Source: Ochotona curzoniae
Taxonomy: Eukaryota; Chordata; Mammalia; Lagomorpha; Ochotonidae
Reading direction: 5' to 3'
Assembly: GCF_017591425.1 (NCBI RefSeq)
Contig: NW_024466599.1
Location: forward strand, 22,978,001 to 23,042,000
DNA: 64,000 nucleotides
The translations under genes were made by a program, and so were the position numbers. A model generated the notes under the pieces. That model was not told where the DNA came from and searched no databases. It was given only the letters and a program-made list of their open reading frames with translations. Position 1 is the stretch's first letter. Each line of letters opens with the position of its first letter. Positions 40,155-51,580 of the stretch are shown here, piece after piece.

Positions 40155-40905
40155 GTTTACACTTCAGACTGTTCTGTTAGTCTCCTGGGGTGGCTATAAC
40201 ATCACCACAAACTTGATGTCTTAAAACAACAGTTCACTGTCTACAGTTCTGGAAGGCAGAAGAATGAAAGCAAGGAGTCTAGGAGGCTAGGAAAGATTCC
40301 TTTGTGTCTTTCTTTGTATAGTGGCTGCTGGGGTTCCTTGACGTGCGGTCATCTCACTGCAGTCTCTGCATCTATATTCACCTCCTTTGTGTGTGCCTCT
40401 ATGCAAACCAAATGTACATTGGATGTAGGCTTCATCCTGGTCCAGTTTGTTTTTTTTTTAATGATTTATTTTCACCGCTAAGTCAGATGTACAGAGAGAA
40501 GGAGAGACAGAGAGGAAGATCCTACGTTCTGATTCACTCCCCAAACAGCCTCAATGGCTGGAGCTGAGTTGATCCAAAGTCAGGAGCCAGGAGCTTCTTC
40601 TGCGTCTCCCATGCCGGTGCAGGGTCTCAAGACTTTGGGCCGTCCTCGACTGCTTTCCCAGGCCACAAGCAGGGAGCTGGATGGGAAGTGGAGCTGCCGG
40701 GATTAGAACTAGCGCCCATATGGAATCCTTGCACTTTCAAGGCGAGGACTTTAGCTGCTAGAACCCGCGTAAGGCCCCTGGTCCAATATTAACTCACCTT
40801 AACTAATAGCATCTGCAAAGAACTTGTTTCCCAATATGGTTGTGTTCTAAAGTTCTAAGTAGGTGTGAATTTCAGGGGGGCATTAATCAGCCTACCAGAT
40901 CTTCC
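40155..40905 (+). repeat. old eutherian interspersed repeat, split by a CSINE
   Basis: Left part: TCTCCTGGGGTGGCTATAAC, TTAAAACAACAG, CTACAGTTCTGGAAGG. Right part after the SINE: TTAACTCACCTTAACTAATA, GCATCTGCAAAGAACTTGTT, GTGAATTTCAGGGGGGCATT. This is a common mammalian repeat I know by sequence but cannot name with certainty. Confidence 0.65.
40446..40778 (-). repeat. CSINE with target-site duplication
   Basis: Antisense. The flank CCTGGTCCA occurs at about 40437 and again at about 40777. Confidence 0.9.
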
Positions 40906-41117
40906 AGCTCCCAGGGAAAGCAGCCTGTAGCAGCAGCTGTGAGACTAGTGGTGCTCATCAAGGTGGGAGAAGCATCCGGCACACACTGCCTGGACACGCT
41001 CCAGGATTGTAGAGGGCAGCCTGCGAGAGCTCATCCCATCACATTGAAGTCTTCCACTAGCAGATAGCACAAATAATATGTTAGGACAAATGGAGATGCT
41101 AAGAAGGAGATGCCTGG

Positions 41118-41418
41118 CATTGTGTCATTACAGATAAAGCTGCCTACGATGCTGGCATCCTCTTTGGGTGCCAGTTTGTTTGCTGGCTACTCCACTTCCA
41201 ATCCAACTCCGTTAGTGGCTTGGGAAGAGAGGTAGAGGATGGTCCCAGTACTAATACCCCTTCACTCATGTGGGAATGCTGGGAGAAGCGCCTGGTTCCT
41301 GACTTTAGCCTGGCCCAGTCCTCGCCGTTGGAGCCATCTGAAGAGGGAAGCAGCAGGAAACAAAGAAAAACTTTGTCTCTCCCTCTCTAATTTTGCCTTT
41401 CAAATTGATTAATGTTAC
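41118..41418 (+). repeat. old CSINE
   Basis: ATTACAGATAAAGCTGCCTA, GCCAGTTTGTTTGCTGGCTA and the tail TTGCCTTTCAAATTGATTAA. Confidence 0.8.
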
Positions 41419-41419
41419 A

Positions 41420-42090
41420 AAGCGTGTAGAGAAACAAGAATTGGAAGGCAGTTGATAGAAATCTAACAGAAGCTTTCAGAAAGACTTACGCTTTTAGGCA
41501 AAAGCAATATTGGTAGAAAAGACTGGAATCCAGGCCGTGATGGACTGTGAGTGCTGTTAGCTTTCAGAGCAGCGAAATACTACCTGATATACATGAAAAA
41601 ACACATGCATGTGCTATGTATGTGTGTTATGTTGACCGAATCCAAGAGTCTCATTAGATTAAAAAAACATTTTTAGAATAGATTGTTAGGATTAGTGTTT
41701 AGATACGTATGCAAGTGAATCTTAAATTATAACCGCCATGGATTCAAATGTACCTTAACAACTTGTATTATATTACGGTAAGATATTACTGAATGCATTT
41801 ATCATTGTCTTGATTGTGGAGTTACCAAAATAAATAGCTCAATCTTACTTAAAAGCTCACCCCCTGCCACAGGTACCACCCCTGCTTTTCTGCTGCTTTT
41901 CTTATTTTTTTTTTAAATCTCAATAAGTAGCTTTAATGCACGTTAGAGCTGCACTTCAAAAAATTAGTTATTTAAAGTTATCAAAAATAAAAATTCATGT
42001 AAGATACATGTGAATTGGCAGCATTGAACTACAGTAGCATTCATTAGCATGTTTCAGTATCAAGCAGGGAAAGAAACCAGCAGTATATCT
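41420..42090. other. intronic stretch, nothing recognised
   Basis: AT-rich, no exon. Confidence 0.5.
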
Positions 42091-42092
42091 GT

Positions 42093-42187
42093 CACACACA
42101 CACATGCACACACACACACACACACACACGCACACACACACACACAACACACACGCACACACGCACGCATGCGCACACACATGCACG
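42093..42187. repeat. (CA)n microsatellite, interrupted
   Basis: About 95 bp of CA repeats with TGCA, ACGC and ACAACA interruptions. Confidence 0.95.
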
Positions 42188-42557
42188 CCTGCTGATGGAA
42201 GCATGATGAAGGCAACAATGTTATCAGGACAAAGGGATTAGGTGGAAACAGCAACAATCACAACCTACTTTGTGAGAACGGAATAGACTTTGAGTTACTT
42301 AGACTTTCAGGACAGCAGTTATTTATTAATCTCATGGACTCATGGACTGCAAAAAAAAAAAAAATATCCCAGGGCAACACAGTTCTTGGAGAACAGCAAA
42401 GAAAACGTTGTGACAAACAGACAAGAATACAGAGATGCGTTAAGTTGTGTCCCGGTCGCTGTGCTCCGCAGAACAAGGCATTGAGGGTTTGTGAATGAAG
42501 GGGCAGTGGTGTTGGGAACGAGAATCAAGCAGTAGCAGCTTTCAAAAGCCCACACCA

Positions 42558-42705
42558 AGGGCCAGTGTTGTAGCACAGCAAGTTAAGCTGCCATGTGCAA
42601 CACTGGCATCTCATGTGAGCACTGGTCCAAGTCCCGTTTGCTCTGCTCCTGGTCTAGCTCCCTTGCTGATGCAGCTGGGAGTACAGTGGAAGATGGCCTG
42701 TTTCT
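42558..42705 (+). repeat. old CSINE, 5' half
   Basis: GGGCCAGTGTTGTAGCACAG, TTAAGCTGCCATGTGCAACA and GGAGTACAGTGGAAGATGGC, then the match stops. Confidence 0.78.
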
Positions 42706-42779
42706 GCTGCTTGTCATAGCTAGCTTCTCAAGAGAGGCTTCCCTCCATTTTGTCTGCCCTCTGTCTTCACACCTCTTCT

Positions 42780-43110
42780 CTGGAACGCTTGGCGTTTAGG
42801 CTTTCTCTCCACCAGTGTCCTGCAAGTGCCATTGTCAAGGTCTGTGTTGCTACATCTGGGGAACAGTAAGCTCTCCTCAACCTGTCAGCGATGTTTAACC
42901 CTGTTGCTCTCTCCTGCCTTGAAACATTTTCTTCACTTGGCTTCCAGAATTTTGCAATTCACCAGCTGTTTCTTCCTATTCCCTTCTGTGGACTCATTGT
43001 CATCTTCCTCTGGGATAACACTCCAGCTGTTTCTCTTCCTCATATCCCAGCGTACTGCACCCAGGGGAATCTTGGCATTCCCTTGGTTTTCTGCCCTGTC
43101 TTCCCGAGGA
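42780..43110 (+). mobile_element. LINE-2 fragment
   Basis: CTCTCTCCTGCCTTGAAACA, TTTTCTTCACTTGGCTTCCA and CTGCACCCAGGGGAATCTTG follow L2 order. No reading frame survives. Confidence 0.6.
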
Positions 43111-43114
43111 TAAA

Positions 43115-43930
43115 GATCTTGAAAACCGAAGTTCTCCCATGCAAAACTCTTTTTTTTTACACAAGCAGTATTCGATGGGCTTATGTTAGATGGTTGTCTT
43201 TTCTGTGTTCTGTTTTTCCCTGCTGGCTTACGCTTTCCTGGGGTTGTTGGCTATTTGACTGATAGAGTATACTTGGTGGCAATGGGCTAGAAAGCCCAGA
43301 ACCTAACTTGTACCCTTGCTGGTGAGTTTTAGCCAAAGGGGGTCTCGCCCTTGGATGTAATTTGCCATGGCTGCCTCCTACCACCACCAAGCAGCTTGGC
43401 TCCTCAGGAAAGCTCTGTTCCATGCACCAGGCACAGCTACTTCCCAAACCAATTTCCCTGAGTGATAGTTGACATCACCATTGGCACGCAGGGCAGGGGG
43501 CCTAGCCAGCCTACATGGCTAAATGCAAGGGGACTGCTAAATAGGGTTTAGTCTGTCAATCCAATGGAACATTTTCAAAGTGTTAAACTTTCACGAAATC
43601 AAACTGTCACATCCTATTAAATTAAAAAAAAACAAGAAAATCATTCACATTGTATGATGTTTAAGAATAAAACTTACATGTAGTAAAGTGATGAGAAATC
43701 CACTCTAATATTAGTGGACCTTGTGTATTTCTGATGGACCTGTGGGGTTTTGTTTTCTGTTTGGTTAAGTATTAGTTATATATCTTGGTGAAATTTTCTA
43801 ATTAAAATAAATGAACTGCAAAAAGATCTTTCTGGTTCTGACTCCTTCAAAACAGCAAAGAGGTGATAATGCTAAATAATTTTATAAAAGAGAAAGCATT
43901 CTAATGTAAAAGAACCTATTGGGAAAGAAA
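43115..43930. other. intronic stretch, nothing recognised
   Basis: No exon or known repeat identified. Confidence 0.5.
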
Positions 43931-43934
43931 ATAC

Positions 43935-44198
43935 CTTGTGAAGAGATCTTCCATCTACTGCTTGGCTCCCAAAGTGGCCACAATGACTGGAGTTGAGCCA
44001 ATCAAAGCCAGAAGCTTCTTCTGGTCTTCCACATGGATATAGGGGCCCAAGGACTCGACCTTTCTCTGATGCTTCCCAGGACCATAAGCAGGGAGCTGAA
44101 TTGGAAGTGGAGCAGCTATGACATGAACCAGCAACCATATGGGATGCTAGTTCTACAGGGTGAGGAATAGCATGCAATACCACCATATCAGCCTCCGC
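43935..44198 (-). repeat. CSINE
   Basis: Antisense GAGATCTTCCATCTACTGCT to ACCACCATATCAGCCTCCGC; the A-rich tail is lost. Confidence 0.83.
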
Positions 44199-44199
44199 C

Positions 44200-45183
44200 C
44201 ACTCCCCCTTTGTAATGGTTTTGATTCATATTTCCTTGAGGACTATTGATGTTGAATATTTTTCATAGAATTGTTGGCCATATGTATTTCTTCTTTTGAG
44301 AGCCGTCTATTGACATCTTTTGTCCTGGGTTATTTATTTTTTTGTTGTTGCTAAATTTTCTTAAGTTGCTGATATACTCGGTGTATTAACTCTTGGTCAA
44401 ACAGGTGGTTTGCAAATGTATTTTCTGATTGTTTTGGATGTCTTCACTCTGTAGTTTGATACAGTCACAATTTGCTTGATTGTACCTTTGTTACCTGTGT
44501 TTTGGGGATCTTATTCAGGAAGTCATCCTTTACACCAGTGTCTTGGAGTGTTTTTTTTTACGTTTCCTTCCAGCAACCTTTAGTCTTAGGTCTTAAATGT
44601 ATGTCTTTGATCCATCTTGAGTTGATTTTTGTATATGATGAGAGGTATGGATCTAATTTCATTCTTCTACATATACACATCATATTTTGCCGGAACTTTT
44701 CACTAAGAAGATTATCCTTACTCCACTCTATTTTCTGAGCACTTTTGTCAAAAATTGGTTGGCTGTATGTATGTGGATTAACTTCTGAGCCCTTTATTCT
44801 GATCTGTGCGTTAGTTTTCATGCCAGTACTATGTTGTTTCATTTATTAAGGCTTTATAATAGGTTTTGATAAATTATTATAATGTCTCCAGCCTGATTTT
44901 TCCTGTTCAGGATTGCTTTAGCTATTCTGGTCTTTTGTGTGTCTTTATGAATTTTAGGATTGCTTTTCCTAATTCTATAAAGGATGTCATTGGTGGTTTG
45001 ATAGGGATTGCATTGAATCTTTAGAATGCTATAGGTAGTATAGACATTTAATGAATTTGATTCTTCCAAATGATTAGCAAGTAATATATTGCCATTTTTT
45101 GTGTGTCCTGATGATTACTTTCATCAGTGTTGGGTAATTTTCATTGTAGAAGTCTTTTGCTTCTTTAGTTAAATTTATTTTTT
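44200..45183 (-). mobile_element. L1 3' half (ORF2 end), antisense
   Basis: About 1 kb of ordered antisense L1 blocks: CTTCTTTTGAGAGCCGTCTA, GATCCATCTTGAGTTGATTT, ATCTAATTTCATTCTTCTAC, TTTATTCTGATCTGTGCGTT, GATAGGGATTGCATTGAATC and TTCATCAGTGTTGGGTAATT. Diverged and frame-broken. A CSINE inserted at its edge. Confidence 0.9.
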
Positions 45184-45184
45184 A

Positions 45185-45533
45185 GGGCCTGGAGTGGTAG
45201 CCTAGTGGCTGAAGTCCTCCTTTTGCACACACTGGGATCCCATATGGGTGCCAGTTTGTGTCCTGGCAACCCCACTTACCATACAGCTCTTTGCTTGTGG
45301 CCTTGGAAAGCAGTCGAGGATGGCCCAAAGCCTTGAGATCCTATACCCATTTGGGATACCCGGAAGAGGTTCCTGGTTCCTGGCTTTGGATCAGCACAGC
45401 ACCAGCCATTGCGCTCACTTTGGAAGTGAATCATCGGACGGAAGATCTTCCTCTCTGTCTCTCTTCCTCTCTGTATATCTGACTTTATAATGAAAATAAA
45501 TAAATCTTAAAAAACAAAACAAAACAAAACAAA
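45185..45533 (+). repeat. CSINE with (AAAAC)n tail
   Basis: GGGCCTGGAGTGGTAGCCTA to AATAAATAAATCTTAAAAAA, then about four AAAAC units. Confidence 0.9.
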
Positions 45534-45540
45534 AAGAATA

Positions 45541-45763
45541 AGTTTTAAAAGTTTATTTATTTTTATTGGAAAATCAAATGTATAAAGACCAGGAGAGACA
45601 GAAAGCAAGATCCTCTATCCGCTGGACATGTACTTGGGCTGTCTGCTGCAGCTCTCAGGTGTGTTAACAGGGAGCCAGAATGGCAGTGGCCTTGAAGTGG
45701 AACCCATATGAAATGCCAGCATTGCAAATGGCAGCTTTACACATTATGCTGCATGTTGGCCCC
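45541..45763 (-). repeat. CSINE, internally deleted
   Basis: Antisense GTTTATTTATTTTTATTGGA to CATTATGCTGCATGTTGGCC with the middle missing. Confidence 0.78.
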
Positions 45764-45825
45764 TCCTTTTGCCCATCACTTTATTCCATCTTTCTGGTTG
45801 TACCCCCCACACACACACTTTTTTA

Positions 45826-46000
45826 AAAATTTACTTTATTTTTACAATCTTTACATGGTTAATTAGGGCACAAATGGTCAAGGGCTACAGGAAAGTGGGT
45901 AAGACTATTGTTTCCACATTATTTTTTTTTCCTGTATCTGGGGTAAAGAATGCAGTCAATATGAGGTTCAGGGAGGTTGGAAGGTTGGATTTATATTTTA
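45826..46000 (-). mobile_element. L1-like 3' end, antisense relative of 32072-32455
   Basis: GGTTAATTAGGGCACAAATG, CAAGGGCTACAGG, AAAGTGGGTAAGACTATTGT, TTTCCACATTA and CCTGTATCTGGGGTAAAG align with the reverse complement of the 32.3-32.4 kb copy with small indels. Confidence 0.65.
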
Positions 46001-46110
46001 TTTTTAGAGTAAAAAACTGTGATAGTGAAATGCTTACAGGCTTGCCATTGTCATTGATGTTGATGGCAGTGATGGGAACTCCGTTTTTGTCATTGTCTGG
46101 TGCTTTCTAG

Positions 46111-47550
<1,440 letters not shown>

Positions 47551-47552
47551 AG

Positions 47553-47664
47553 GCCTTCCAGTACCTGTTGAAGGCATACAAGTGTGACACACAGTCCACT
47601 TGTTGGGAGAAGAATGTTGCTTCGTTTAAGGAAGTTGTTCAAAGAGCCTTAGAACTTGCACATG
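47553..47664 (+). CDS. TTC27: TTC27 coding exon F
   Basis: This 112-bp exon starts in phase 0 after CTCTTCCTTCAG and ends with the first base of a valine codon before the donor GTATTT. It encodes [37 protein letters not shown] and the split V. The [12 protein letters not shown] segment has the shape of a TPR helix B. The donor GTATTT is non-optimal, but exons F and G together make 213 bp and rejoin exactly on GTG, which supports the border. The intron upstream is the shortest in the window (1.2 kb) and free of recognisable SINEs. Confidence 0.96.
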
Positions 47665-48291
47665 GTATTTGATATTACATTTGATATTCATGACATGCTA
47701 TTATTATTACTAATGGAAAATAATGTTAGTCCGTTGCAAGTAATTTTAAATCTTTACATTGAAGTTATTATTTTTAATTTAGCACATATTTCATAGGCCA
47801 AGTATTATAAAATTGGTACTTTGGAGCAATATGGAGGAATAGGAAAGATACTTAATTGAGGAAGTGATAGAAATGGGAAAATGTTTGATACTTGTGAAAT
47901 ACCTTTGCAGCTGTGTACATTTGTGTCCATTGTGTAGTGTTAAGGAAATCTGTGGTTTTCTGCAGTGAGTTTGAAACCATACCACAGTTATGAAAACCAC
48001 CACTAAGTCAAAGATAAAAAAAAAAAAGGAAAGGAAAAGATTCCCATCAATTTTGTTGTCGTTGGACAACACTACTGCCCATCTATTCTCTGAATGTGGA
48101 GGAGTCAACACAAGAACCATCTAAAACATTGAGAAGCAGTCTGCAGATGGTGAAGGGTTCCTAAGTACGCCTGGGCCTTGGATGCACTCAGAACTGAGCA
48201 TAGGCATGTTGGCATCTCCCGTGCAAGTTTGAGACCAGCAAGTATTCTGTGATTATCACTGATATCCCAAAATGCAGAGGCTTTATCAAAA

Positions 48292-48562
48292 GCTTGAATC
48301 AGAGTGCCTGAGTTTGCAGTTAGAGTTCTGCCAGAATTGCAGCATCTTGCTAATGCACACCCTGGAAGATAGCGAGTCATAACTCAAGTACTTGGCTCCT
48401 TGCTACCTGTGGGAAGGCCTGGACTGAGTCCCAGGCTCCGGGATTTGGTTTGGCCCAACCTCAGCTGTTGTGGGCACTGGGGAGTAAGCCAACACATAGA
48501 AGATCTTGGTCTCTATTTCTCTGTCTGTGTCTGCCTTTTAAATAAAGGAAAAATTAAGCTTA
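48292..48562 (+). repeat. old CSINE inserted in the EEF1A1 pseudogene
   Basis: ATTGCAGCATCTTGCTAATG, TAACTCAAGTACTTGGCTCC and GGAGTAAGCCAACACATAGA form an old-type + CSINE. It interrupts the pseudogene between TTTATCAAAA and its continuation at about 48905. Confidence 0.82.
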
Positions 48563-48565
48563 CTT

Positions 48566-48893
48566 TTTTTTTAAGATTTATTTATTTTTATTGGAAAGAC
48601 GGATATACACAGAGGAGGAGACACAGAGAGGAAGATCTTCTGTCCAATGGTTCACTCCCCAAGTGGCCGCAACGGCTGGAGCTGAGCCAATCCAAAGCCA
48701 GGAGCTCTTCCAGGACTCCCATGCGGGTGCAGGGTCCCAAGGCTTTGGGCCATCCTTGATTGCTTTTCCCACGCCACAAGCAGGGAGCTAGATGGGAAGC
48801 AGGGCCGCTGAGATTAGAACCGGTGCCCATATGAGATCTCGACAGGTTCAAGGCAAGGACTTTAACCACTATGCTATCGTGCTGGGTGCTAAG
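48566..48893 (-). repeat. younger CSINE nested in the tail of the previous one
   Basis: Antisense, full length: AAGATTTATTTATTTTTATT to ATGCTATCGTGCTGGGTGC. The repeats TAAGCTTA / TAAGCTAAC flank it. Confidence 0.9.
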
Positions 48894-50214
48894 CTAACCT
48901 TTTTAAAGCCATAATTGTAGGTAATCACATCTCGGGTTGACTGTGGTATCCTGATTGTTTCTGTTTATGTTGGTGAATTTGAAACTGTTCCAAGAATGGG
49001 CAGGCCCATGAGCATGTACTTCTCTCGTATGCATTGCATGTGAACTTATTCTTTGATGATAACAAAATGAATTCCATGGAGCCACCCTACAGGCAGAAGA
49101 GATGGAAAAAATGTCAAAGGAAGTCAACTCCTACCTTAAGACAATTGGCTGCAAACCAAAATAGCATTTGTGGCAGTGTATTTGCAATGGTGACAACACA
49201 CTGAGGTTGTGTGTAGATTGTCTTGATTCAAAAAACAAAAAGTTACCTGCAAAAACAACAATACCAATGTGATTACCCTACCTGGAGCTCTGCATCCTCC
49301 TGCCAATTCATCCACTGAAACAAGCCCTTGTTCCTACCCCTCCAGGGTATCTACAGAGTGTGTGGAATTCTCCTTGCATGCTAAGTGAAGACTGGTTTTT
49401 TCAAATCAGGCATGCTCATGACTATTGTTCTAGTCAGTCTGTTGAGATGCACTGCAAAGCTTTGAGGGAAACTTTTGCTGAGGACAATGTGGTCTTCACT
49501 GTTGAGAGCCTTTCTGTTAAAATCTGTTCCCTGCGGCAGTGTTGTTCATAAAAGCAACATTGACCCATCCGTGGAAGCAGCAAGCATCCCTGCTCAAGTG
49601 ATTATCCTGAATCATGCAGAGCATATCAGCGCTGGCTGTGCCCCTGACCCAGACTGCCACACGTCTCACATTGCTTCTTAGTGTGCTGAGCTGAAGGCAG
49701 AGATTGATAGCCCCACTGGTAAGATGCTGGCTTATGGCTTTGTATTGAACTCTGGTGATGTTGCCAACTTTGGAATGGTTCTGGGCAGCCCTATGAGCGC
49801 TGACAGCTTCTCTGACTCTTCCTCTGGGTTGCTTTGTTATTCATGATCCGATACAGACATTTGCTCTGCAAGCAATGGACAAAACTGGCAAGGTCAGCGA
49901 GTCTCCCCACGGAGCTCACAAGGCTCAATGAATATTTTATCACAACACCTGTCTCGCGAGTCATAATCCTGGATAGGAGAACAGTCACAGAACTGTTTGT
50001 CTCAACTGACCGTTTAAGTTTAATAGTCAGACTGGTTGATGATAACAGTGTATCATAAAAGCTTCAGAAAGAAAGGAGTGTGTTTTATGAACTATTTTTA
50101 TGTGTCTATGGCAGCTTTAAGTTATTAATTTTAAAAATAAGTTCATTTTAATGGGAACAACTTGAGCGAAAATCTGTCATGGAATTTTGTGACTCATTAA
50201 AATAAAATTTAATG

Positions 50215-50440
50215 GGGTGGAGGAGGGAAAGGAAGTCTGTTACCTTTTCCTTAACTGATATTCTTTCTCCTTTATAAACAAAAAATACATAGATCACTAG
50301 AGTATATTGCAGTATAGAAAGAGCTACAGCATATGCAAAAGAAATGCAAAATATAATCCCATCCCTATTTTTAGGAAACTTATGAGCGTATCATTTGGGG
50401 AGCAGACATAAATTTACAAAGAATTATGCCTAAAATTAAA
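50215..50440. other. intronic spacer
   Basis: Unique sequence between the EEF1A1 pseudogene and the next CSINE; a poly(A) tail of the pseudogene is not evident. Confidence 0.5.
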
Positions 50441-50712
50441 AAAAAAGATTTATTTTTTTATTTGAAAGATTCAGAGAGAGAGATCTTTGATCTGATGGTT
50501 CAGTCCCAAATGGCTGCATTGGCCAGAGCTGGCCCATTCAGAAGCCAGGAGCCAGGTCCTTCTTCTGGGTCTTCCACATGGGTTCCAGGGTTCTGGGTCT
50601 TCCACATGGGTCATTTTGTGCTGCCGTCCTGGGCCCTAGGCAGGGAGCTGGATCAGAAGAGGCAGCAGAGGCTCTGAACTGGTACTCACATGGGATGCCT
50701 GCACCTCAGTCC
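50440..50712 (-). repeat. old CSINE with internal 21-bp duplication
   Basis: Antisense CSINE. GTTCTGGGTCTTCCACATGG appears twice in tandem-like spacing (about 50561-50620). Confidence 0.82.
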
Positions 50713-50729
50713 TATTGTATCTCCACGTC

Positions 50730-51098
50730 GTGAGGCAGGCATTTGATGTAGCAGTAAGATGGTGCTTGGGTGTGTACTTCAGAAGTATGTATACTAAAAT
50801 TGGAATGATACAGATGTGGCTTGGGACACACACACGTCTAATATTGGAGTGCCCGATTGTGACTGAAGCTCTACTTAGGAAGCTGCCTGCTGTTGTACTT
50901 CTTGGGAAGCTTCCATGGTAGCTTAAGTACTTGGGTCTCTAGCACCCATTGGGAAAACCCATATGAATTGTGGGCTCCTGGCTTTGGCCTGGCTCAGCTT
51001 GGCTGTAGCAGGCATTTGGAGAGTGAATCAGTAAATGGAAGATCTCTTTCTTATGTCTGTATCTTTGCCTTCCTGCCTTTCAAATAAAATAAAAAATA
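50730..51098 (+). repeat. old CSINE carrying the U6 insertion
   Basis: GGCATTTGATGTAGCAGTAA (head), CTTGGGACACACACACG after the U6 insert, ATATTGGAGTGCCCGATTG, TAAGTACTTGGGTCTCTAGC, and a tail ending TTTCAAATAAAATAAAAAAT. Confidence 0.83.
50772..50817 (+). pseudogene. RNU6P: U6 snRNA 5' fragment inserted into a CSINE
   Basis: About 46 bp match the 5' end of U6 snRNA, including the perfect block TATACTAAAATTGGAA and then GATACAGA. The U6 start GTGCTCGCTTCGGCAGCACA is diverged here to GTGTACTTCAGAAGTATG. It is 3'-truncated after the GATACAGA region and lacks a T-run or poly(A). It interrupts a + strand CSINE exactly between two copies of GCTTGGG (50764-50770 and 50818-50824). The layout fits a tailless, truncated retropseudogene with a short target-site duplication. 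It is not a functional U6, because the stem-loop, Sm-like binding tail and promoter are all absent. Confidence 0.82.
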
Positions 51099-51099
51099 C

Positions 51100-51430
51100 T
51101 CTCCTGAAAGTTTTTAAGTTGTACTACTATTGGAAGAATGTGGTCCGAATAAAGACTGCTTTTAATTATTGGCATTAATGAGAAATATACCAGTTAAATT
51201 TTTTGAATTTCAGTTACATTTATATTTGAATGAGTAGATAGTCCCCTGGGATTGCTATTCTAATGAAATAATAAAGCTCTGGTGTTTGATCTGAATCACG
51301 AGGACTGTAAAACTATCCTAAAGGCTTGCAGCCACTAGCAGGTGCAGCAGATAAGGAGCTAAAAAGCAACAATGAAAAGAGAGAGCTTTGGGAACAGAGC
51401 AAACCAAAGCTCTAGTTAGTACCAAATATA
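51100..51430. other. intronic spacer, unique
   Basis: No exon or known repeat recognised. Confidence 0.5.
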
Positions 51431-51434
51431 TGGT

Positions 51435-51580
51435 GAACTTACTTAGATGGTTGGGTAAATTAACTTCTCTGAGCCTGCTTGTTGGTGAAATGGGGACAGC
51501 ACCTACCAGAGAACAACAGATGAGAAGATTTAAACACTTAGTATTTTATTCGGGGCTCACAGTAAACCCTTACTCTCCAC
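51435..51580 (+). repeat. MIR fragment
   Basis: AACTTCTCTGAGCCTGCTTG, GTGAAATGGGGACAGCACCT and GATGAGAAGATTTAAACACT follow the MIR core. Confidence 0.65.

Larger units (their letters stand above)
47950..50215 (+). pseudogene. EEF1A1P: EEF1A1 processed pseudogene, split by two CSINEs
   Basis: This is an intronless, decayed copy of elongation factor 1-alpha mRNA, on the same strand as TTC27 and inside its 47665-55325 intron. Homology begins in the 5'UTR (GTTATGAAAACCACC, across the normal exon 1/2 junction). The start codon is AAA at 48025-48027, followed by GGAAAGGAAAAG. It continues through the GTP-binding domain (TATTCTCTGAATGTGGAGG; ATTGAGAAG; TACGCCTGGGCCTTGG) to 48291, resumes near 48905 (GGTAATCACATC), and runs through NKM.S.EPPY-like and PAQVIILNH / SAG.AP..DCHT.HIA segments. 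The stop equivalent is TGA at 49929-49931. The 3'UTR is also retained (AGAACTGTTTGTCTCAACTG near 49991; CTCATTAAAATAAAATTTAATG at the end). Frameshifts, stops and a net loss of about 100 coding bases make it non-coding. The missing introns show retroposition from mRNA. No poly(A) tail is now recognisable. Confidence 0.92.

Noticed and set aside
42093..42187. CRISPR-like or tandem array impression
   Set aside because: It is a dinucleotide (CA)n microsatellite; there are no spaced direct repeats anywhere in the window other than dispersed SINEs.
49475..49681. Open frame containing PAQVIILNH, suggestive of a working elongation factor
   Set aside because: Upstream and downstream stops, frameshifts, lost start codon and SINE interruptions show it is part of the EEF1A1 processed pseudogene.
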